A DNA stretch of 64,000 bases from Planctomycetaceae bacterium (GTDB taxonomy: Bacteria > Planctomycetota > Phycisphaerae > Phycisphaerales > SM1A02). A model generated the notes under the pieces. The model made no database searches. It was not told where the DNA came from and saw only the letters and a list, made by a program, of their open reading frames with translations. Where the stretch lies: contig CANLHK010000003.1 in the NCBI GenBank assembly GCA_947490615.1, positions 248,001 to 312,000 on the forward strand, read 5' to 3'. The position numbers and the translations under genes are program-made. This document shows positions 1 to 9,447 of the stretch, piece after piece; positions within the stretch are counted from its first letter, which is position 1, and the number at the start of each line of letters is the position of its first letter.

Positions 1-1
1 G

Positions 2-2872
2 GGCACGTTTCCCATGCTGGGCTCGGTCGAACTGCGCTACGCACCGACGCAAGGAATCTCAACAGGCGTCACGACGGCGTCAGTCGGCGACTTCACGGAG
101 GTCGTCGCCACGAACACCAACTCGATTTTCAGCTCATGGGATCACTTGCAAGGGAAGGTCCCAGGGAGTGGCCGACTCGCCATTCGATGGTCAGGCTTCG
201 CTCCGTTCAGCTTCTCAGGAACGGCGCTCAACTTCTTGGCCGATGATCTCACGGTGACGACGACCGGTGTGACGCCGCCACTTCCGCAGAGCGGCGAGAC
301 GGTGCACTGGACCGTCGCGATGAGCCCGATCCATCTGACCAACCAACAGGTGATTCCAAACGCAGCCACGCTGGTGATCGACGCGGGTGTCGAGATCTGG
401 TTTGACTTCAACAGCGAGATGTTCACAGGGCCAGAAATCGTCGCGTTTGGCGGCACGATTCGTTTCGAAGGCACGGCGAAGAACCCCGTGCGCCTGCGAC
501 GCGGCGTGAACACGCCGAATCTTCCTTCGGTCGGCGCTGGATCTGGAACGCTTGCAACCGTTGGTACGACAGCCATGATCGATGCGAACTTTGTCGACAG
601 CGACATCTCGCTCGGAGGAGGATCGTCAGCATTTGTCCGCGTCCGCAACTCAGTCTTCCATCGCGCGGAGCCGATCGACTGGATCAGCATGACCGACTCG
701 CAGTGGCAAACACCGCGCATCGGCGGCGGAAAGTGCACCGCGCGCATCGAGAGTTGTGTCTTTCGCAACGCCATCGTGGAGCTCGATGATGCGCTGTCCA
801 TCGTTTCAGGTTGCACCTTTGACGACGCGCTTCTTCGCGTGGAACGCTTTCCCATGTCGCAGTCTCATGCGATCACGGGGAACACCTTTGTGAACTCCAC
901 CCGCTACACACCGCTGGATCTCGGCGGCTACGACTTCCATCTCGCGCAGAACACCATCGAAGGAAACCTCTGGCCCCTCTCTTTGAACGGATCGGGTCTC
1001 ACGCCTGACAGTGTGATCCCTGCTTCAGGCAACACCAACAATCGAGTTCCCTTCGGTGGCGCTTCGGGATCGGAGATCGTTGGTCCTCTGCACTTGCCAC
1101 CCATGTCTGTGCCGTATCTGATTCGTTCGCAACTCACGGCGGGAGATCAGTACGACCCCATCGTGACTTTCGAAGCGGGCAGCACCATTGAGATGGGTCC
1201 CAACTCAGGCATCCTCTTTGAAGGTGTGGCGCGCACCGAGATCCGCGGCCGTCCTGAAGCGCCCGTGCGTTTCGTGCCCGAAATCTCAGGACAACGATGG
1301 ATCACCGTCTCGACGGCAGCGAGTCCGCCGTTGACCATGCGCAACGCGGTCTTTGAGGGCGGCCGATGGGCTGCGGGCGGAGTCGACACGCTCTATTTCG
1401 TGCACGACTGCGAGTTCCGCGGCAACGAGATTGGCGTGCAGGTTGGCGACCTTTGCGGTGCGGTGATTTCGAAGTCGCGCTTCATCGACAACGGCAAGGG
1501 CTGCTTCGCGCCCTGGGCTGGCGCTTCAGGGATCGATCAAGGGATGTTCTTCCACTACGGCGCGGCGAACTTCAACTCGTTTGAAGGAACCGGTGTGGGT
1601 GCAACGACCGAACCACCGACGACGGCCTTCAGCGAGATAAAGGACGCGTGGTGGGGCGCGGTCAACGGACCGCAGCACTGGACGAATCCGAGCGGACAGG
1701 GTGCGGTCGCAGGTGAGTGGGTGCGCGTGCTTCCGTACCGCACTCAGCCCGTCGACTTCACCGACCATCCGCCTGTGGTCGATGCGATGCCCATCGCCAA
1801 GCGGCTGTTGCGCGCGGGCGACACGATCATCTTGCATTGGGATGCGACCGACGCGGGCACGGTTGTCTCGCAGCGGCTCGAGTTCCGCCCCAATCGCGGA
1901 TTCAACGACGGCATCGTCGCAGTCCGCAACATCGCGCCCACCGCGCGCAGTCTTGAGCTGGTGATTCCTGACACGCTGCACGGTGACCCCGTGCTCGGCG
2001 CAGATCTTGGACTCGCGGTCTTTCGCCTCATCGCCACCGACGACAAGGGGCAAGAGGGCTGGGACGAGTTCAGTTGGTCGCTCGCCAAGAACGCAGCCTT
2101 CGATGTCAACTTCACTGGAGATTTCACGCCCGTGCGCCGCGTCGGAGAGAATTTCGATGTGCCAGTCTCGCTCGGAGGCACGCTCGACTACAGCCTCCAT
2201 GCCGACGACATTCCAGGCGACATGCAGCTGCTCGGTACGAGTGGACTCGACAACAACGCGGGCGGACTCGCGGCGTTCCAGAACACCATGCCTGCGCTGA
2301 GCACGGATCTGGCTCGCTATGTGGCGCACTTTGCGGGCGAGGATTTCTACAGCCCGTACTTCTCCATCCGACCGCGCGCGGAGTTCGGTGACAGCGCGCC
2401 CGTAGTCGCGCTCACCTCGCCGTTGCAAGGAGCGAGCTACTCAGGCGGTGGCGTCGTGCCGATCCGCTGGACCGCGAGCGATGGCGAGGGACTTCGCGAC
2501 TTTGATCTGCAGGCGAGTTACGACGGTGGCCGAACTTGGCATCCCTTCGAGCGCGGGCTTCCTGCGAAGGCGCGCTCGTACGACTGGCAGCTGCCCGCGA
2601 GCGCGGGGATCGCCGAGGTTCGCGTCCGCGTGCTCGCACGCGACAACCGCTTTCAGGTGTCGAGTGACGGAACGACGCGCACTTTCTCGATTGTCGCGGG
2701 CCTCGGTGGTTGCCTTGCAGATCTCAACGCCAATGGCAGCGTGGATGCGACCGACCTCGCGCTCCTCCTCTCGAACTGGGGCCAGTCGGGCGTGGGCGAT
2801 CTCGATCACAATGGAGTCGTGAGTGCGACGGATCTTGCGGTGTTCCTTGCTGCGTGGGGCGCATGTCCCTGA
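2..2872 (+). CDS. Secreted beta-helix/dockerin-repeat protein, 5' partial
   Basis: The frame is open to the left edge (residues GTFP precede the Met at 14), so the true start is probably outside the window and 14 is an internal Met. The first 550 or so residues carry irregular repeats with many Asn/Gly turns and phrases such as SGCTFDDALL and NTFVNS, typical of right-handed parallel beta-helix surface proteins. A region with Ig-like or fibronectin-like character follows. The C-terminus holds two calcium-loop repeats, DLNANGSVDATDLALLLSNW and DLDHNGVVSATDLAVFLAAW, ending in GACP. This dockerin-like tail is very common in exported Phycisphaerae proteins. Role probably extracellular or surface-bound; ligand unknown. 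No other genes lie on this strand upstream within the window. Confidence 0.85.
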   Translation, partial: GTFPMLGSVELRYAPTQGISTGVTTASVGDFTEVVATNTNSIFSSWDHLQGKVPGSGRLAIRWSGFAPFSFSGTALNFLADDLTVTTTGVTPPLPQSGETVHWTVAMSPIHLTNQQVIPNAATLVIDAGVEIWFDFNSEMFTGPEIVAFGGTIRFEGTAKNPVRLRRGVNTPNLPSVGAGSGTLATVGTTAMIDANFVDSDISLGGGSSAFVRVRNSVFHRAEPIDWISMTDSQWQTPRIGGGKCTARIESCVFRNAIVELDDALSIVSGCTFDDALLRVERFPMSQSHAITGNTFVNSTRYTPLDLGGYDFHLAQNTIEGNLWPLSLNGSGLTPDSVIPASGNTNNRVPFGGASGSEIVGPLHLPPMSVPYLIRSQLTAGDQYDPIVTFEAGSTIEMGPNSGILFEGVARTEIRGRPEAPVRFVPEISGQRWITVSTAASPPLTMRNAVFEGGRWAAGGVDTLYFVHDCEFRGNEIGVQVGDLCGAVISKSRFIDNGKGCFAPWAGASGIDQGMFFHYGAANFNSFEGTGVGATTEPPTTAFSEIKDAWWGAVNGPQHWTNPSGQGAVAGEWVRVLPYRTQPVDFTDHPPVVDAMPIAKRLLRAGDTIILHWDATDAGTVVSQRLEFRPNRGFNDGIVAVRNIAPTARSLELVIPDTLHGDPVLGADLGLAVFRLIATDDKGQEGWDEFSWSLAKNAAFDVNFTGDFTPVRRVGENFDVPVSLGGTLDYSLHADDIPGDMQLLGTSGLDNNAGGLAAFQNTMPALSTDLARYVAHFAGEDFYSPYFSIRPRAEFGDSAPVVALTSPLQGASYSGGGVVPIRWTASDGEGLRDFDLQASYDGGRTWHPFERGLPAKARSYDWQLPASAGIAEVRVRVLARDNRFQVSSDGTTRTFSIVAGLGGCLADLNANGSVDATDLALLLSNWGQSGVGDLDHNGVVSATDLAVFLAAWGACP

Positions 2873-2955
2873 CAGAGGCGCGCGGCGCGTGAAGTGGGAG
2901 ACGAAATTGAGTCTCTGACTCGCGTTGGCGCTTCGTGTTCCGCCGAGCCGCGAGG

Positions 2956-2961
2956 TACGCT
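2956..2961 (+). promoter_or_regulatory. -10 box TACGCT, leaderless spacing
   Basis: TACGCT ends six bases before the ATG at 2968, so transcription would begin at about the A of the start codon. No Shine-Dalgarno sequence is present and no clear -35 box is seen. Confidence 0.5.
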
Positions 2962-2967
2962 GACGCG

Positions 2968-5178
2968 ATGCGCGTCGTTGTCCCGATTGTCCTGGCGACC
3001 ATTCTCGCAGTCGTCACTGCGCATGCAGTCGTGACGCCCGTCGCCGACACGCGAATTGTCGAGCGCGTCGACTTCGCCAACGATGTCCTGCCGATTCTCG
3101 CAGCGAATTGCTTTCGTTGCCACGGCGGCGTGCGTGAGAAGGCTGGACTGAATCTCTCTGACCCCGCGCGTGTGCGTGCACTGCTGTCGAGCGGACACAC
3201 GCCCGTGGTTCCAGGCAAGCCGAGAGAGAGCGAACTCTTCGCGCGCATCACGACGAGCGATCCTGACGAGCGCATGCCGTCGGATGGCACGCCGCTCACG
3301 CAGCGTGAGATCGGAGTCATTCGCGGGTGGATCGAAGAGGGCGCCGAGTGGGGCACGCACTGGTCGTACACGGCACTCAGCGAACCGAGCGTGCCTCGCG
3401 TCAACGCAGCGGCGGAGCAGTGGGCACGCGTGCCGTTGGACTTCATCGTCGCGGCGCTTCATGCGAAGGAGGGCGTGAAGCCTGCACCCGAAGCCGATCG
3501 CGCGTCGCTCCTGCGCCGTGTCGCCTTGGACCTCACGGGGATTCCCGCCGACGAAGCGACGCGTGCAGCGTTTCTCGCAGACGAATCGCCCGAGGCCTAC
3601 GCAAAGTTGGTCGACGCGCTTCTCGCGAGTCCCGCATATGGCGAACGCTTCGCGCGACTCTGGCTTGACCTCGGGCGGTATGCCGACACGCAGGGTTACG
3701 AGAAGGACAGTCACCGCGATATCTGGGCGTGGCGCGATTGGCTGATCGCTGCGCTGAACGCGGACATGCCCTACGACGAGTTTGCGGTGAGGCTCCTCGC
3801 TGGTGACATGCTTCCCAACGCGACCGAGGACGATCGACTCGCGACGGCGTTTCATCGCAACACCCTCACGAACTCCGAGGGCGGCACGGACAACGAAGAG
3901 TTCCGCATGGCCGCGGTGTTTGATCGGGTCTCGACAACTTGGCAGGCGTTTGGCGGCGTGACCTTTCAATGCGTGCAGTGTCACGGCCATCCCTACGAGC
4001 CGATCGCGCACGCGGAGTACTACGCCTTTCTCGCGTACCTCAACCAGACCGCGGACGCCGACAGCGACGACGATGCGCCGCGTCTGGCCGTCGAACATGC
4101 AGGCGTGAAGACGAGTGCGCCTGTGCTCGTCGAGCTCGCCGCCGAGGCCCGTCGCAGCACGCGCGTGCTGGCGCGCGGCGCGCTCTCCGCGCCTGGCGAA
4201 GTCGTCCAACCAGCGTTGCCCCGCGCGCTCTACGCGTGCGAGGCGCAACCAGCCGATCGACTCGCGATGGCGCAGTGGTTGGCCAGCACTGCCAATCCGC
4301 TCTTTGCGCGCGTCGCCGCGAATCGCGCCTGGGAAACCCTCTTTGGTCGTGGCATCGTCGAAACCAGCGAAGACTTCGGCGTCATGGGTTCTGGCGCGAG
4401 CAGTCGCGCGCTTCTCGATCATCTTGCCAGCCTGCTCGTAGCCCGCGGCTACTCGATGAAGGCCTTGCTGAGAGAGATCGTTCTGAGCGCGACCTACCGA
4501 CAATCGGTTGTCGCTTCGGCGCAGGCGCTTTCGCGCGATCCCGACAATCGGCTCTTCACGCGCTCACCGCGGGTGCGGCTCGAGGCCGAGCAGATTCGCG
4601 ATCAAGCACTCGCCGTAAGCGGGCTCTTGTCGCGCAAAGTCGGTGGTCCATCGGTCATGCCGCCACAACCCGACGGCGTGTGGCAGGTGGTCTACTCAGG
4701 CTCCGCGTGGACCACGCCCGCCAACGAAGACCGCACGCGCCGCGGTCTCTACACCTACTTGCGTCGCACCAGTCCCTATCCGTCGTTCATCGCGTTTGAT
4801 TCGACGAGTCGTGAGACTTGCACGGTGCGGCGACTGCGCACCAACACGCCACTCGCTGCGTTGGTCACGCTGAACGATCCCGTCTACCTCGAGTGTGCGC
4901 AACACTTGGCATTGGCCGCACGCGCGGAGATGGACGATGCGGCCGCGGCACGCCTGATGCTTGAGCGCGCTTTGGGTCGCAGCGCAACGCTCGAAGAAGT
5001 GGCGCGCCTCACCCAACTCATCACCAGCGAACGCGCGCGCTACAGAGGGCACGACGACCTCGCCACGCTTCTCGCAGGCAAAGCTGCAGAACACTCCACC
5101 GATCTCGCGCGTGACGCAGCGCTCGTTGCTGCAGCCAACGCGATTCTCAACCTCGACGACTTTCTCACCAAGTCCTGA
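2968..5178 (+). CDS. PSCyt1/DUF1549/DUF1553 cytochrome-type protein
   Basis: 736 residues from the chosen ATG at 2968; a GTG at 2935 is also in frame, but the later start gives a clean Sec signal peptide (MRVVVPIVLATILAVVTAHA) and a well-placed -10 box. A haem motif CFRCH (C48, C51, H52) lies in the N-terminal cytochrome-C-like PSCyt1 domain, and a second CVQCH (about residues 335-339) in DUF1549. The C-terminal half is DUF1553, with the typical NRAWETLFGRGIVETSEDFG segment. This architecture is expanded in planctomycetes and is nearly always followed by a DUF1501 gene, as here (8 bases downstream). The biochemical role is not established for the family; the haem motifs suggest periplasmic redox chemistry. 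Confidence 0.92.
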   Translation: MRVVVPIVLATILAVVTAHAVVTPVADTRIVERVDFANDVLPILAANCFRCHGGVREKAGLNLSDPARVRALLSSGHTPVVPGKPRESELFARITTSDPDERMPSDGTPLTQREIGVIRGWIEEGAEWGTHWSYTALSEPSVPRVNAAAEQWARVPLDFIVAALHAKEGVKPAPEADRASLLRRVALDLTGIPADEATRAAFLADESPEAYAKLVDALLASPAYGERFARLWLDLGRYADTQGYEKDSHRDIWAWRDWLIAALNADMPYDEFAVRLLAGDMLPNATEDDRLATAFHRNTLTNSEGGTDNEEFRMAAVFDRVSTTWQAFGGVTFQCVQCHGHPYEPIAHAEYYAFLAYLNQTADADSDDDAPRLAVEHAGVKTSAPVLVELAAEARRSTRVLARGALSAPGEVVQPALPRALYACEAQPADRLAMAQWLASTANPLFARVAANRAWETLFGRGIVETSEDFGVMGSGASSRALLDHLASLLVARGYSMKALLREIVLSATYRQSVVASAQALSRDPDNRLFTRSPRVRLEAEQIRDQALAVSGLLSRKVGGPSVMPPQPDGVWQVVYSGSAWTTPANEDRTRRGLYTYLRRTSPYPSFIAFDSTSRETCTVRRLRTNTPLAALVTLNDPVYLECAQHLALAARAEMDDAAAARLMLERALGRSATLEEVARLTQLITSERARYRGHDDLATLLAGKAAEHSTDLARDAALVAAANAILNLDDFLTKS

Positions 5179-5186
5179 TCCACTCC

Positions 5187-6662
5187 ATGCAGCCGATCGA
5201 TCCACGCATTCCTCTTGCAGCGCAGACGCGCAGGACTTTTTTGGGAGCAGGACTTGGCGCGCTTGCCAGCGGCGCGGGCGCCTTCTCTCTTGGCGGGATC
5301 GCGCTTGGAGAACTTGTGGCCAACAGTGGCGGCGTCGTCGATCCGCTTGCGCCGCGCGCGCCGCAGTTTCCCGCGCGCGCCAAGCGCGTCATCTACATCC
5401 ACCTTGCGGGCTCGCCGAGTCAACTCGAGTTGCTCGACTACAAGCCGAAGCTGGCAGAGTTTCACGGCACGCCCTGTCCTGAGGAGTACCTCAAGGGTGA
5501 GAAGTTCGCGTTCATCAAGGGGCATCCCACACTGCTCGCGCCGCAGTTCAAGTTTCAGCAGACAGGAAGCGTGGGGATGTGGACGAGCGAACTTCTCCCG
5601 CACCTTCGCACCATCGAGAAGGAAGTCTGCGTCATCAACTCGATGACGACCGACCAGTTCAATCACGCGCCCGCGCAGCTTCTGCTCCACACTGGTGAGT
5701 CGCGCTTTGGCGCCGCGAGTTTCGGATCGTGGGTCGGCTACGGACTTGGTTGCGAGACCCGCGACTTGCCTGCGTTTGTCGTACTCGTCTCAGGTGACAA
5801 GACTCCTGACGCAGGAAAGAGCGTGTGGGGAAGCGGCTTCCTGCCGAGCGTCTACCAAGGTGTGCAGTGCCGCGCCAGCGGTGAGCCCGTGCTCTATGTG
5901 AAGGACCCTGCGGGCATGATGCGCGAGACGCGACGCGCCACCATCGACGCGATCGCGGATCTTGGTCGCGCGAGTTTCGCGCGTCACGGTGATCAAGAAA
6001 CCGAGGCGCGCATCGCGCAGTATGAGCTGGCCTTTCGCATGCAGACGGCGGTGCCTGAGGCAATGGACCTCACTCGCGAAAGCCCTGCAACGCTCGAGGA
6101 ATATGGCGCGACGCCCGGTGCGCCGAGTCTCGCCAACTCCTGTCTGCTTGCGCGACGACTCGTCGAGCGCGGCGTTCGCTTTGTGCAACTGTACGACTGG
6201 GGATGGGACGGCCACGGCACGAGCCCGAGTGACGATCTCTTGACGCAGCTCCCTAAGAAGTGTCGCGAAATGGACCAGCCGGTCGCAGCACTGGTGCGCG
6301 ACCTCCGTCGTCGCGGTCTCCTCGACGAGACTCTCGTCATCTGGGGCGGCGAGTTCGGGCGCACACCCGTGGTCGAGTACCGCGATGGCAAGAAGGACTT
6401 CCTCGGACGCGATCATCACCCGCACGCCTTCACCATGTGGCTTGCAGGCGGCGGCGTGAAGGGCGGCACTGTCTACGGCGCCACCGACGAGCTTGGCTAT
6501 CGCGTCGCGCGCGAGGCTGTTCGCGTGAAGGACTTTCAGGCCACGGTGCTCCACCTTCTTGGCCTCGATCACCTGCGTCTCGGTTACACCCATGCGGGTC
6601 TCAACCACAGACTCACGGGCGTGCAAGGTGACGCGTTGGTCGTGCGTGGGCTGTTGGCGTAG
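5187..6662 (+). CDS. DUF1501 twin-arginine exported protein
   Basis: 491 residues, 8 bases after the DUF1553 gene and surely cotranscribed. The N-terminus carries a Tat-like motif (TRRTFLGAG near residue 15) followed by a hydrophobic stretch, so export in folded form is likely. Alkaline-phosphatase/sulfatase-fold signatures of DUF1501 are visible: IYIHLAGSPSQLELLDYKP near residue 70, GGEFGRTP near 387-394 and DHHPHAFTMWLAGGGVKGG beyond it. DUF1501 and DUF1549/DUF1553 proteins occur as obligate pairs in planctomycetes, suggesting a two-component periplasmic enzyme, but the substrate is unknown. Ends only 10 bases before a convergent gene. Confidence 0.92.
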   Translation: MQPIDPRIPLAAQTRRTFLGAGLGALASGAGAFSLGGIALGELVANSGGVVDPLAPRAPQFPARAKRVIYIHLAGSPSQLELLDYKPKLAEFHGTPCPEEYLKGEKFAFIKGHPTLLAPQFKFQQTGSVGMWTSELLPHLRTIEKEVCVINSMTTDQFNHAPAQLLLHTGESRFGAASFGSWVGYGLGCETRDLPAFVVLVSGDKTPDAGKSVWGSGFLPSVYQGVQCRASGEPVLYVKDPAGMMRETRRATIDAIADLGRASFARHGDQETEARIAQYELAFRMQTAVPEAMDLTRESPATLEEYGATPGAPSLANSCLLARRLVERGVRFVQLYDWGWDGHGTSPSDDLLTQLPKKCREMDQPVAALVRDLRRRGLLDETLVIWGGEFGRTPVVEYRDGKKDFLGRDHHPHAFTMWLAGGGVKGGTVYGATDELGYRVAREAVRVKDFQATVLHLLGLDHLRLGYTHAGLNHRLTGVQGDALVVRGLLA

Positions 6663-6672
6663 GCGCGTCGCC

Positions 6673-7536
6673 TCAATACGCGAGGTTGAGTCCGTCCGGA
6701 ACCAACTCCCCGCAGGGTGCGAAGCGCCAGTAACCGACCACTGCGAGCCGCTCAGTGTCTGGGGCTCGCGCGATCGCAAGATGCACCGTGGCGCGCGCGC
6801 CATCGGCGAATCGCAGCGCGACACCGATGCTGACGGTTGCCACACTCGCGTCGAAGCGCGAACCCGCGATTTCCTCGGGGAGGCAAAGCACTCGGACCCC
6901 GCTCGCGACCGACTTCGTGTGCCAGAAACCAACTCCAAACGCAGAATCGGAGCCGGCCCCGAGCACGCCCGGTTCACTCATGGTTCCTGCCGCGCAATCG
7001 ACGACAGGCTCGGAACTCCCGACCTTGGCGAGAAGTGCGTCGGCGATGTTGCGCGCCAGTTCGCCGCTGGAAAGGGCCGCGCGTGCATCTGCGAGTTCTC
7101 CCGTGGCGTACTCGTCGATCGCGGCGGTGGAGGCAATCGCTCCCCCTTGCAGACGCGAGGCGCAGTAGATCTCGCCTGTACCAAAGCAGCGAGCGGCCAC
7201 GAACTCTGCGGCAAGAGCAGCGATTTCATCGGCGTCCGCAGGAAGACTCGCGGCATCGATGCGAGCGTGGAGGGATGCGCCAATCGCATCGCGGAGCGAC
7301 TCGATCAGTGCAGGGCTCGCGAGTGTGACCGGGACAAGATCGGCCAGCTGGATTCCGCAACCGATCCCCTGCGACGCGGAGTTGCCAACGGCGCCGAAGG
7401 TAGGCCTCGGAAGCAGCAGGCTCGCCGACAGGAGCGAGGCGCCAGCCAGTGCGACTGCCAAACCGCCCATGATCCAGCGTCGACGATGCGCGGAAACTGA
7501 ACTTGGAGTGATCTCGGATGGGCGGGTCATGTTCAT
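6673..7536 (-). CDS. Unknown single-pass envelope protein
   Basis: 287 residues from the ATG at 7536, chosen because a perfect AGGAGG (7543-7548) lies six bases upstream. A short basic N-terminus (AHRRRWIMGG) is followed by one hydrophobic segment (about residues 25-43, LAVALAGASLLSASLLL), then an outward Ala-rich domain with six or so cysteines. No family is recognised. Its start codon overlaps the stop codon of the upstream gene (ATGA), so the two are translationally coupled and probably act together. Confidence 0.7.
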   Translation of the reverse strand: MNMTRPSEITPSSVSAHRRRWIMGGLAVALAGASLLSASLLLPRPTFGAVGNSASQGIGCGIQLADLVPVTLASPALIESLRDAIGASLHARIDAASLPADADEIAALAAEFVAARCFGTGEIYCASRLQGGAIASTAAIDEYATGELADARAALSSGELARNIADALLAKVGSSEPVVDCAAGTMSEPGVLGAGSDSAFGVGFWHTKSVASGVRVLCLPEEIAGSRFDASVATVSIGVALRFADGARATVHLAIARAPDTERLAVVGYWRFAPCGELVPDGLNLAY

Positions 7537-7850
7537 TGCGTTCCTCCTATGGCTTGGCAATCGGGTGCGGTCATGCATGCACACTTGAATGTGGCGGACG
7601 GCCCTTGGCCATCCTGATAGCAACAGGGACTCTCGTAAGGACTAGGACCGGTGATGACCTGCTCGCAGCGTCCCGGGCACTTCGTTCCGATCGGACCCGG
7701 CGGTGGCAAACTCGCGATGCTGCCATAGGTTGCAACTCCGCATGCCAGGATGGCCGTGATTGCGGTGGCGACGCCAGGCATGTATCGGTGCTCGCCGGCC
7801 TGAGCGCCAAGTCTCCGAGAAACCTTGAGCAGGGGGTTGCTTCTCGTCAT
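7533..7850 (-). CDS. Small Cys-rich membrane or exported protein, unknown
   Basis: 105 residues from the ATG at 7850. An in-frame ATG at 7880 is rejected because the -35/-10 promoter elements lie over and downstream of it, and the chosen ATG sits six bases after the -10 box. One hydrophobic segment (residues 26-40, containing C37) could be a membrane anchor or a poor lipobox (ILAC). The outward part contains seven Cys (58, 62, 76, 77, 90, 92, 98), including a CC pair and CAC, compatible with disulfides or metal binding. First gene of a two-gene operon with the coupled envelope protein downstream. No homologous family recognised. Confidence 0.6.
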   Translation of the reverse strand: MTRSNPLLKVSRRLGAQAGEHRYMPGVATAITAILACGVATYGSIASLPPPGPIGTKCPGRCEQVITGPSPYESPCCYQDGQGPSATFKCACMTAPDCQAIGGTQ

Positions 7851-7856
7851 TCCAGC

Positions 7857-7885
7857 AGTCTGATGTAAGTAATTCGTCATGTCAA
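7857..7885 (-). promoter_or_regulatory. Promoter TTGACA-17-CAGACT
   Basis: On the minus strand TTGACA (7885-7880) is followed by a 17-base spacer and CAGACT (7862-7857), whose last base is six bases before the ATG at 7850. This is the only start-adjacent promoter in the window with a perfect -35 box. Confidence 0.6.
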
Positions 7886-8247
7886 GCGATCCTTGAGGGA
7901 GCAGAACATTTTTTGGTGGGGGCGTGACAATCCCACATAAAAAAATGGACGCCAGGTTTTCGGTGCACCGAGGCGCCTCGGCCTAGCCTGATCCATGGGC
8001 GTCCTTCAGCGCGAAGCGGACTGTCGAACCCGCACTGCGCGCAGCCTCGAATTTCCTCGGTGAATCGCGGCGCGAACGATCGCCGAGCAACGTCAGGGCA
8101 GGAAAGGGCGCTCGATGAAGGAGGACGGCAACAAGCGCGGGGTGGTCTCGCGGCGGCCAGAGCTGCGGCGGAATTGGATAAGAGGTGAGGGCGGGAGTGC
8201 CGTCCGACGGCGTGGTGAGACACAGTGGATGAAACGGAGGATGAAGA
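7886..8247. other. Non-coding gap beside the remnant
   Basis: Apart from the terminator-like structure at 7939-8004 no gene is supported here. Short frames in this stretch lack protein character. The part from about 8200 onward (gaaacggaggatgaagatta and similar) is visibly less GC-rich than the surrounding genes, matching the foreign look of the adjacent remnant. Confidence 0.5.
7939..8004 (-). terminator. Terminator-like structure, minus direction
   Basis: Read on the minus strand, GGACGCC (8004-7998) pairs with GGCGTCC (7953-7947), enclosing CAGG/CCTG pairing and a 14-base perfect palindrome CCGAGGCGCCTCGG (7968-7981), and is followed by ATTTTTTT. It could end transcripts entering from the phage-like remnant. 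The closing stem is short, so confidence is moderate. Confidence 0.45.
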
Positions 8248-9309
8248 TTATGAGTGAAAGCCGAGCCGTCGCGACGGCCTCAAGGCGCAGGATTGGACGC
8301 AGTCGGATTGGGATGACGGCCGCGTGCGTGCATTGGGCTTTCGTGCGTCGAAACTCGGAGTGATCAGACCGTTCGCCAACCTCAGTTGCAGAGACTGCTG
8401 GAGCATCCCCCGCCACCGATTGGCGAATCCTTCAAGGGTGTCAAACCTTCCCGAGTTCGTGTGTCCATCGATGACGTTCTGCGCATCCTGGTCCGTCATG
8501 CCGGATCCGCCGTCAGGGAACAGAGGGTTGATGGTCCTCACGTACTCGTTCCGCTCATGCGCGTGTTGCGCTGTGAGGAACTGGTCCATCTCCGCGACGG
8601 TCACTCCTGCATCGAACTGGTCGCGGAGAATTCGAGCGTACTGGCGCTCCGCTTCTTGCTGCTGAGCGCCGAGACGACCTTGGAGGAGCCGAGCGCCCGT
8701 GTACGGATTCATCAGGCCGCGAGGCGCGTATCCAGCAGTCTCGTTGGCGACCCGCGTGTATCGCAGCAGCTCGTCGTACTTGTCGATGAACCGGATAGTC
8801 GCAGCGTCACGAACACCGCGCAGACCGCGGCGCATCGAGAACTGGGAATCTACTTCTCCCGTTTCATCATTGCGGCGATTTTCCGAACCATCGCGTTCCA
8901 CTCGGAGTCCGTCATCTTGTCGTTCTCCCGCTGCATCTGCTGGTCGCAACCCTCCACCTCGAAGATCGGATCGTCGGACTCGAGTTCCGGTTCCTTGGGC
9001 GGCTTCGGAGATGGCTTCTTGGATCGATTCATCGGTGATACCTCGTCGCTGGAGTTCCTTGGTCATCGCGCCGGAATAGTCTTGGCTCGTCACTCGGAGC
9101 CTAGCGCCCATGCTCTTGTACAACTCTTGTTCCGGGTACCAAATGAGCGCTTGGAAAGCGGCATTCGGTATGTCCAAATCTGCGATCTTGTTGACCTTCG
9201 ACAAGGCAAGACGCACGATCGAACGAAGATTCCTTCGTTCGCACCCAGACTTCAGGGTGTCTCTCGTCTTATCAAGACTAGACACAACGGTCTTGGCCGC
9301 GCGCACCAT
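8248..9309 (-). pseudogene. Decayed phage/mobile-element large protein fragment
   Basis: The frame reads 353 codons, but only its C-terminal two thirds looks like a protein. The stretch containing MNPYTGARLLQGRL, VTVAEMDQFLTAQHAHERN and FPDGGSGMTD resembles a segment of the giant multi-domain proteins encoded by tailed phages and conjugative elements. The central part (about codons 100-150) is Arg/Gly-rich nonsense, while the overlapping frame at 8850-9032 reads sensibly (KMTDSEWNAMVRKIAAMMKR) and then stops, indicating at least one frameshift pair or a junction between two fragments. No signal peptide, convincing start or neighbouring phage genes. Base composition is lower in GC than the surroundings. 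Best read as a prophage or element scar. Confidence 0.55.
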
Positions 9310-9447
9310 CTCTGACCGGATTCGGCGCTCCGGGCCATGATCACGAGGAGCGTGCGGAGCTCACCGCAGCGTTGCTGAAGAGGCGGGGCGCATTCGTTCA
9401 GGTGCCGACATTCTGAGGCAACGCGGTCCTCGCCAGGTTCCTGTCTT

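Noticed and set aside
2806-4503. 565-codon open frame on the minus strand
   Set aside because: Antisense shadow of the DUF1549/DUF1553 gene; no signal, domain or start context.
7850-7880. Earlier ATG at 7880 as start of the small Cys-rich protein
   Set aside because: The TTGACA and CAGACT elements overlie or follow it, and the ATG at 7850 has the six-base spacing seen at other genes.
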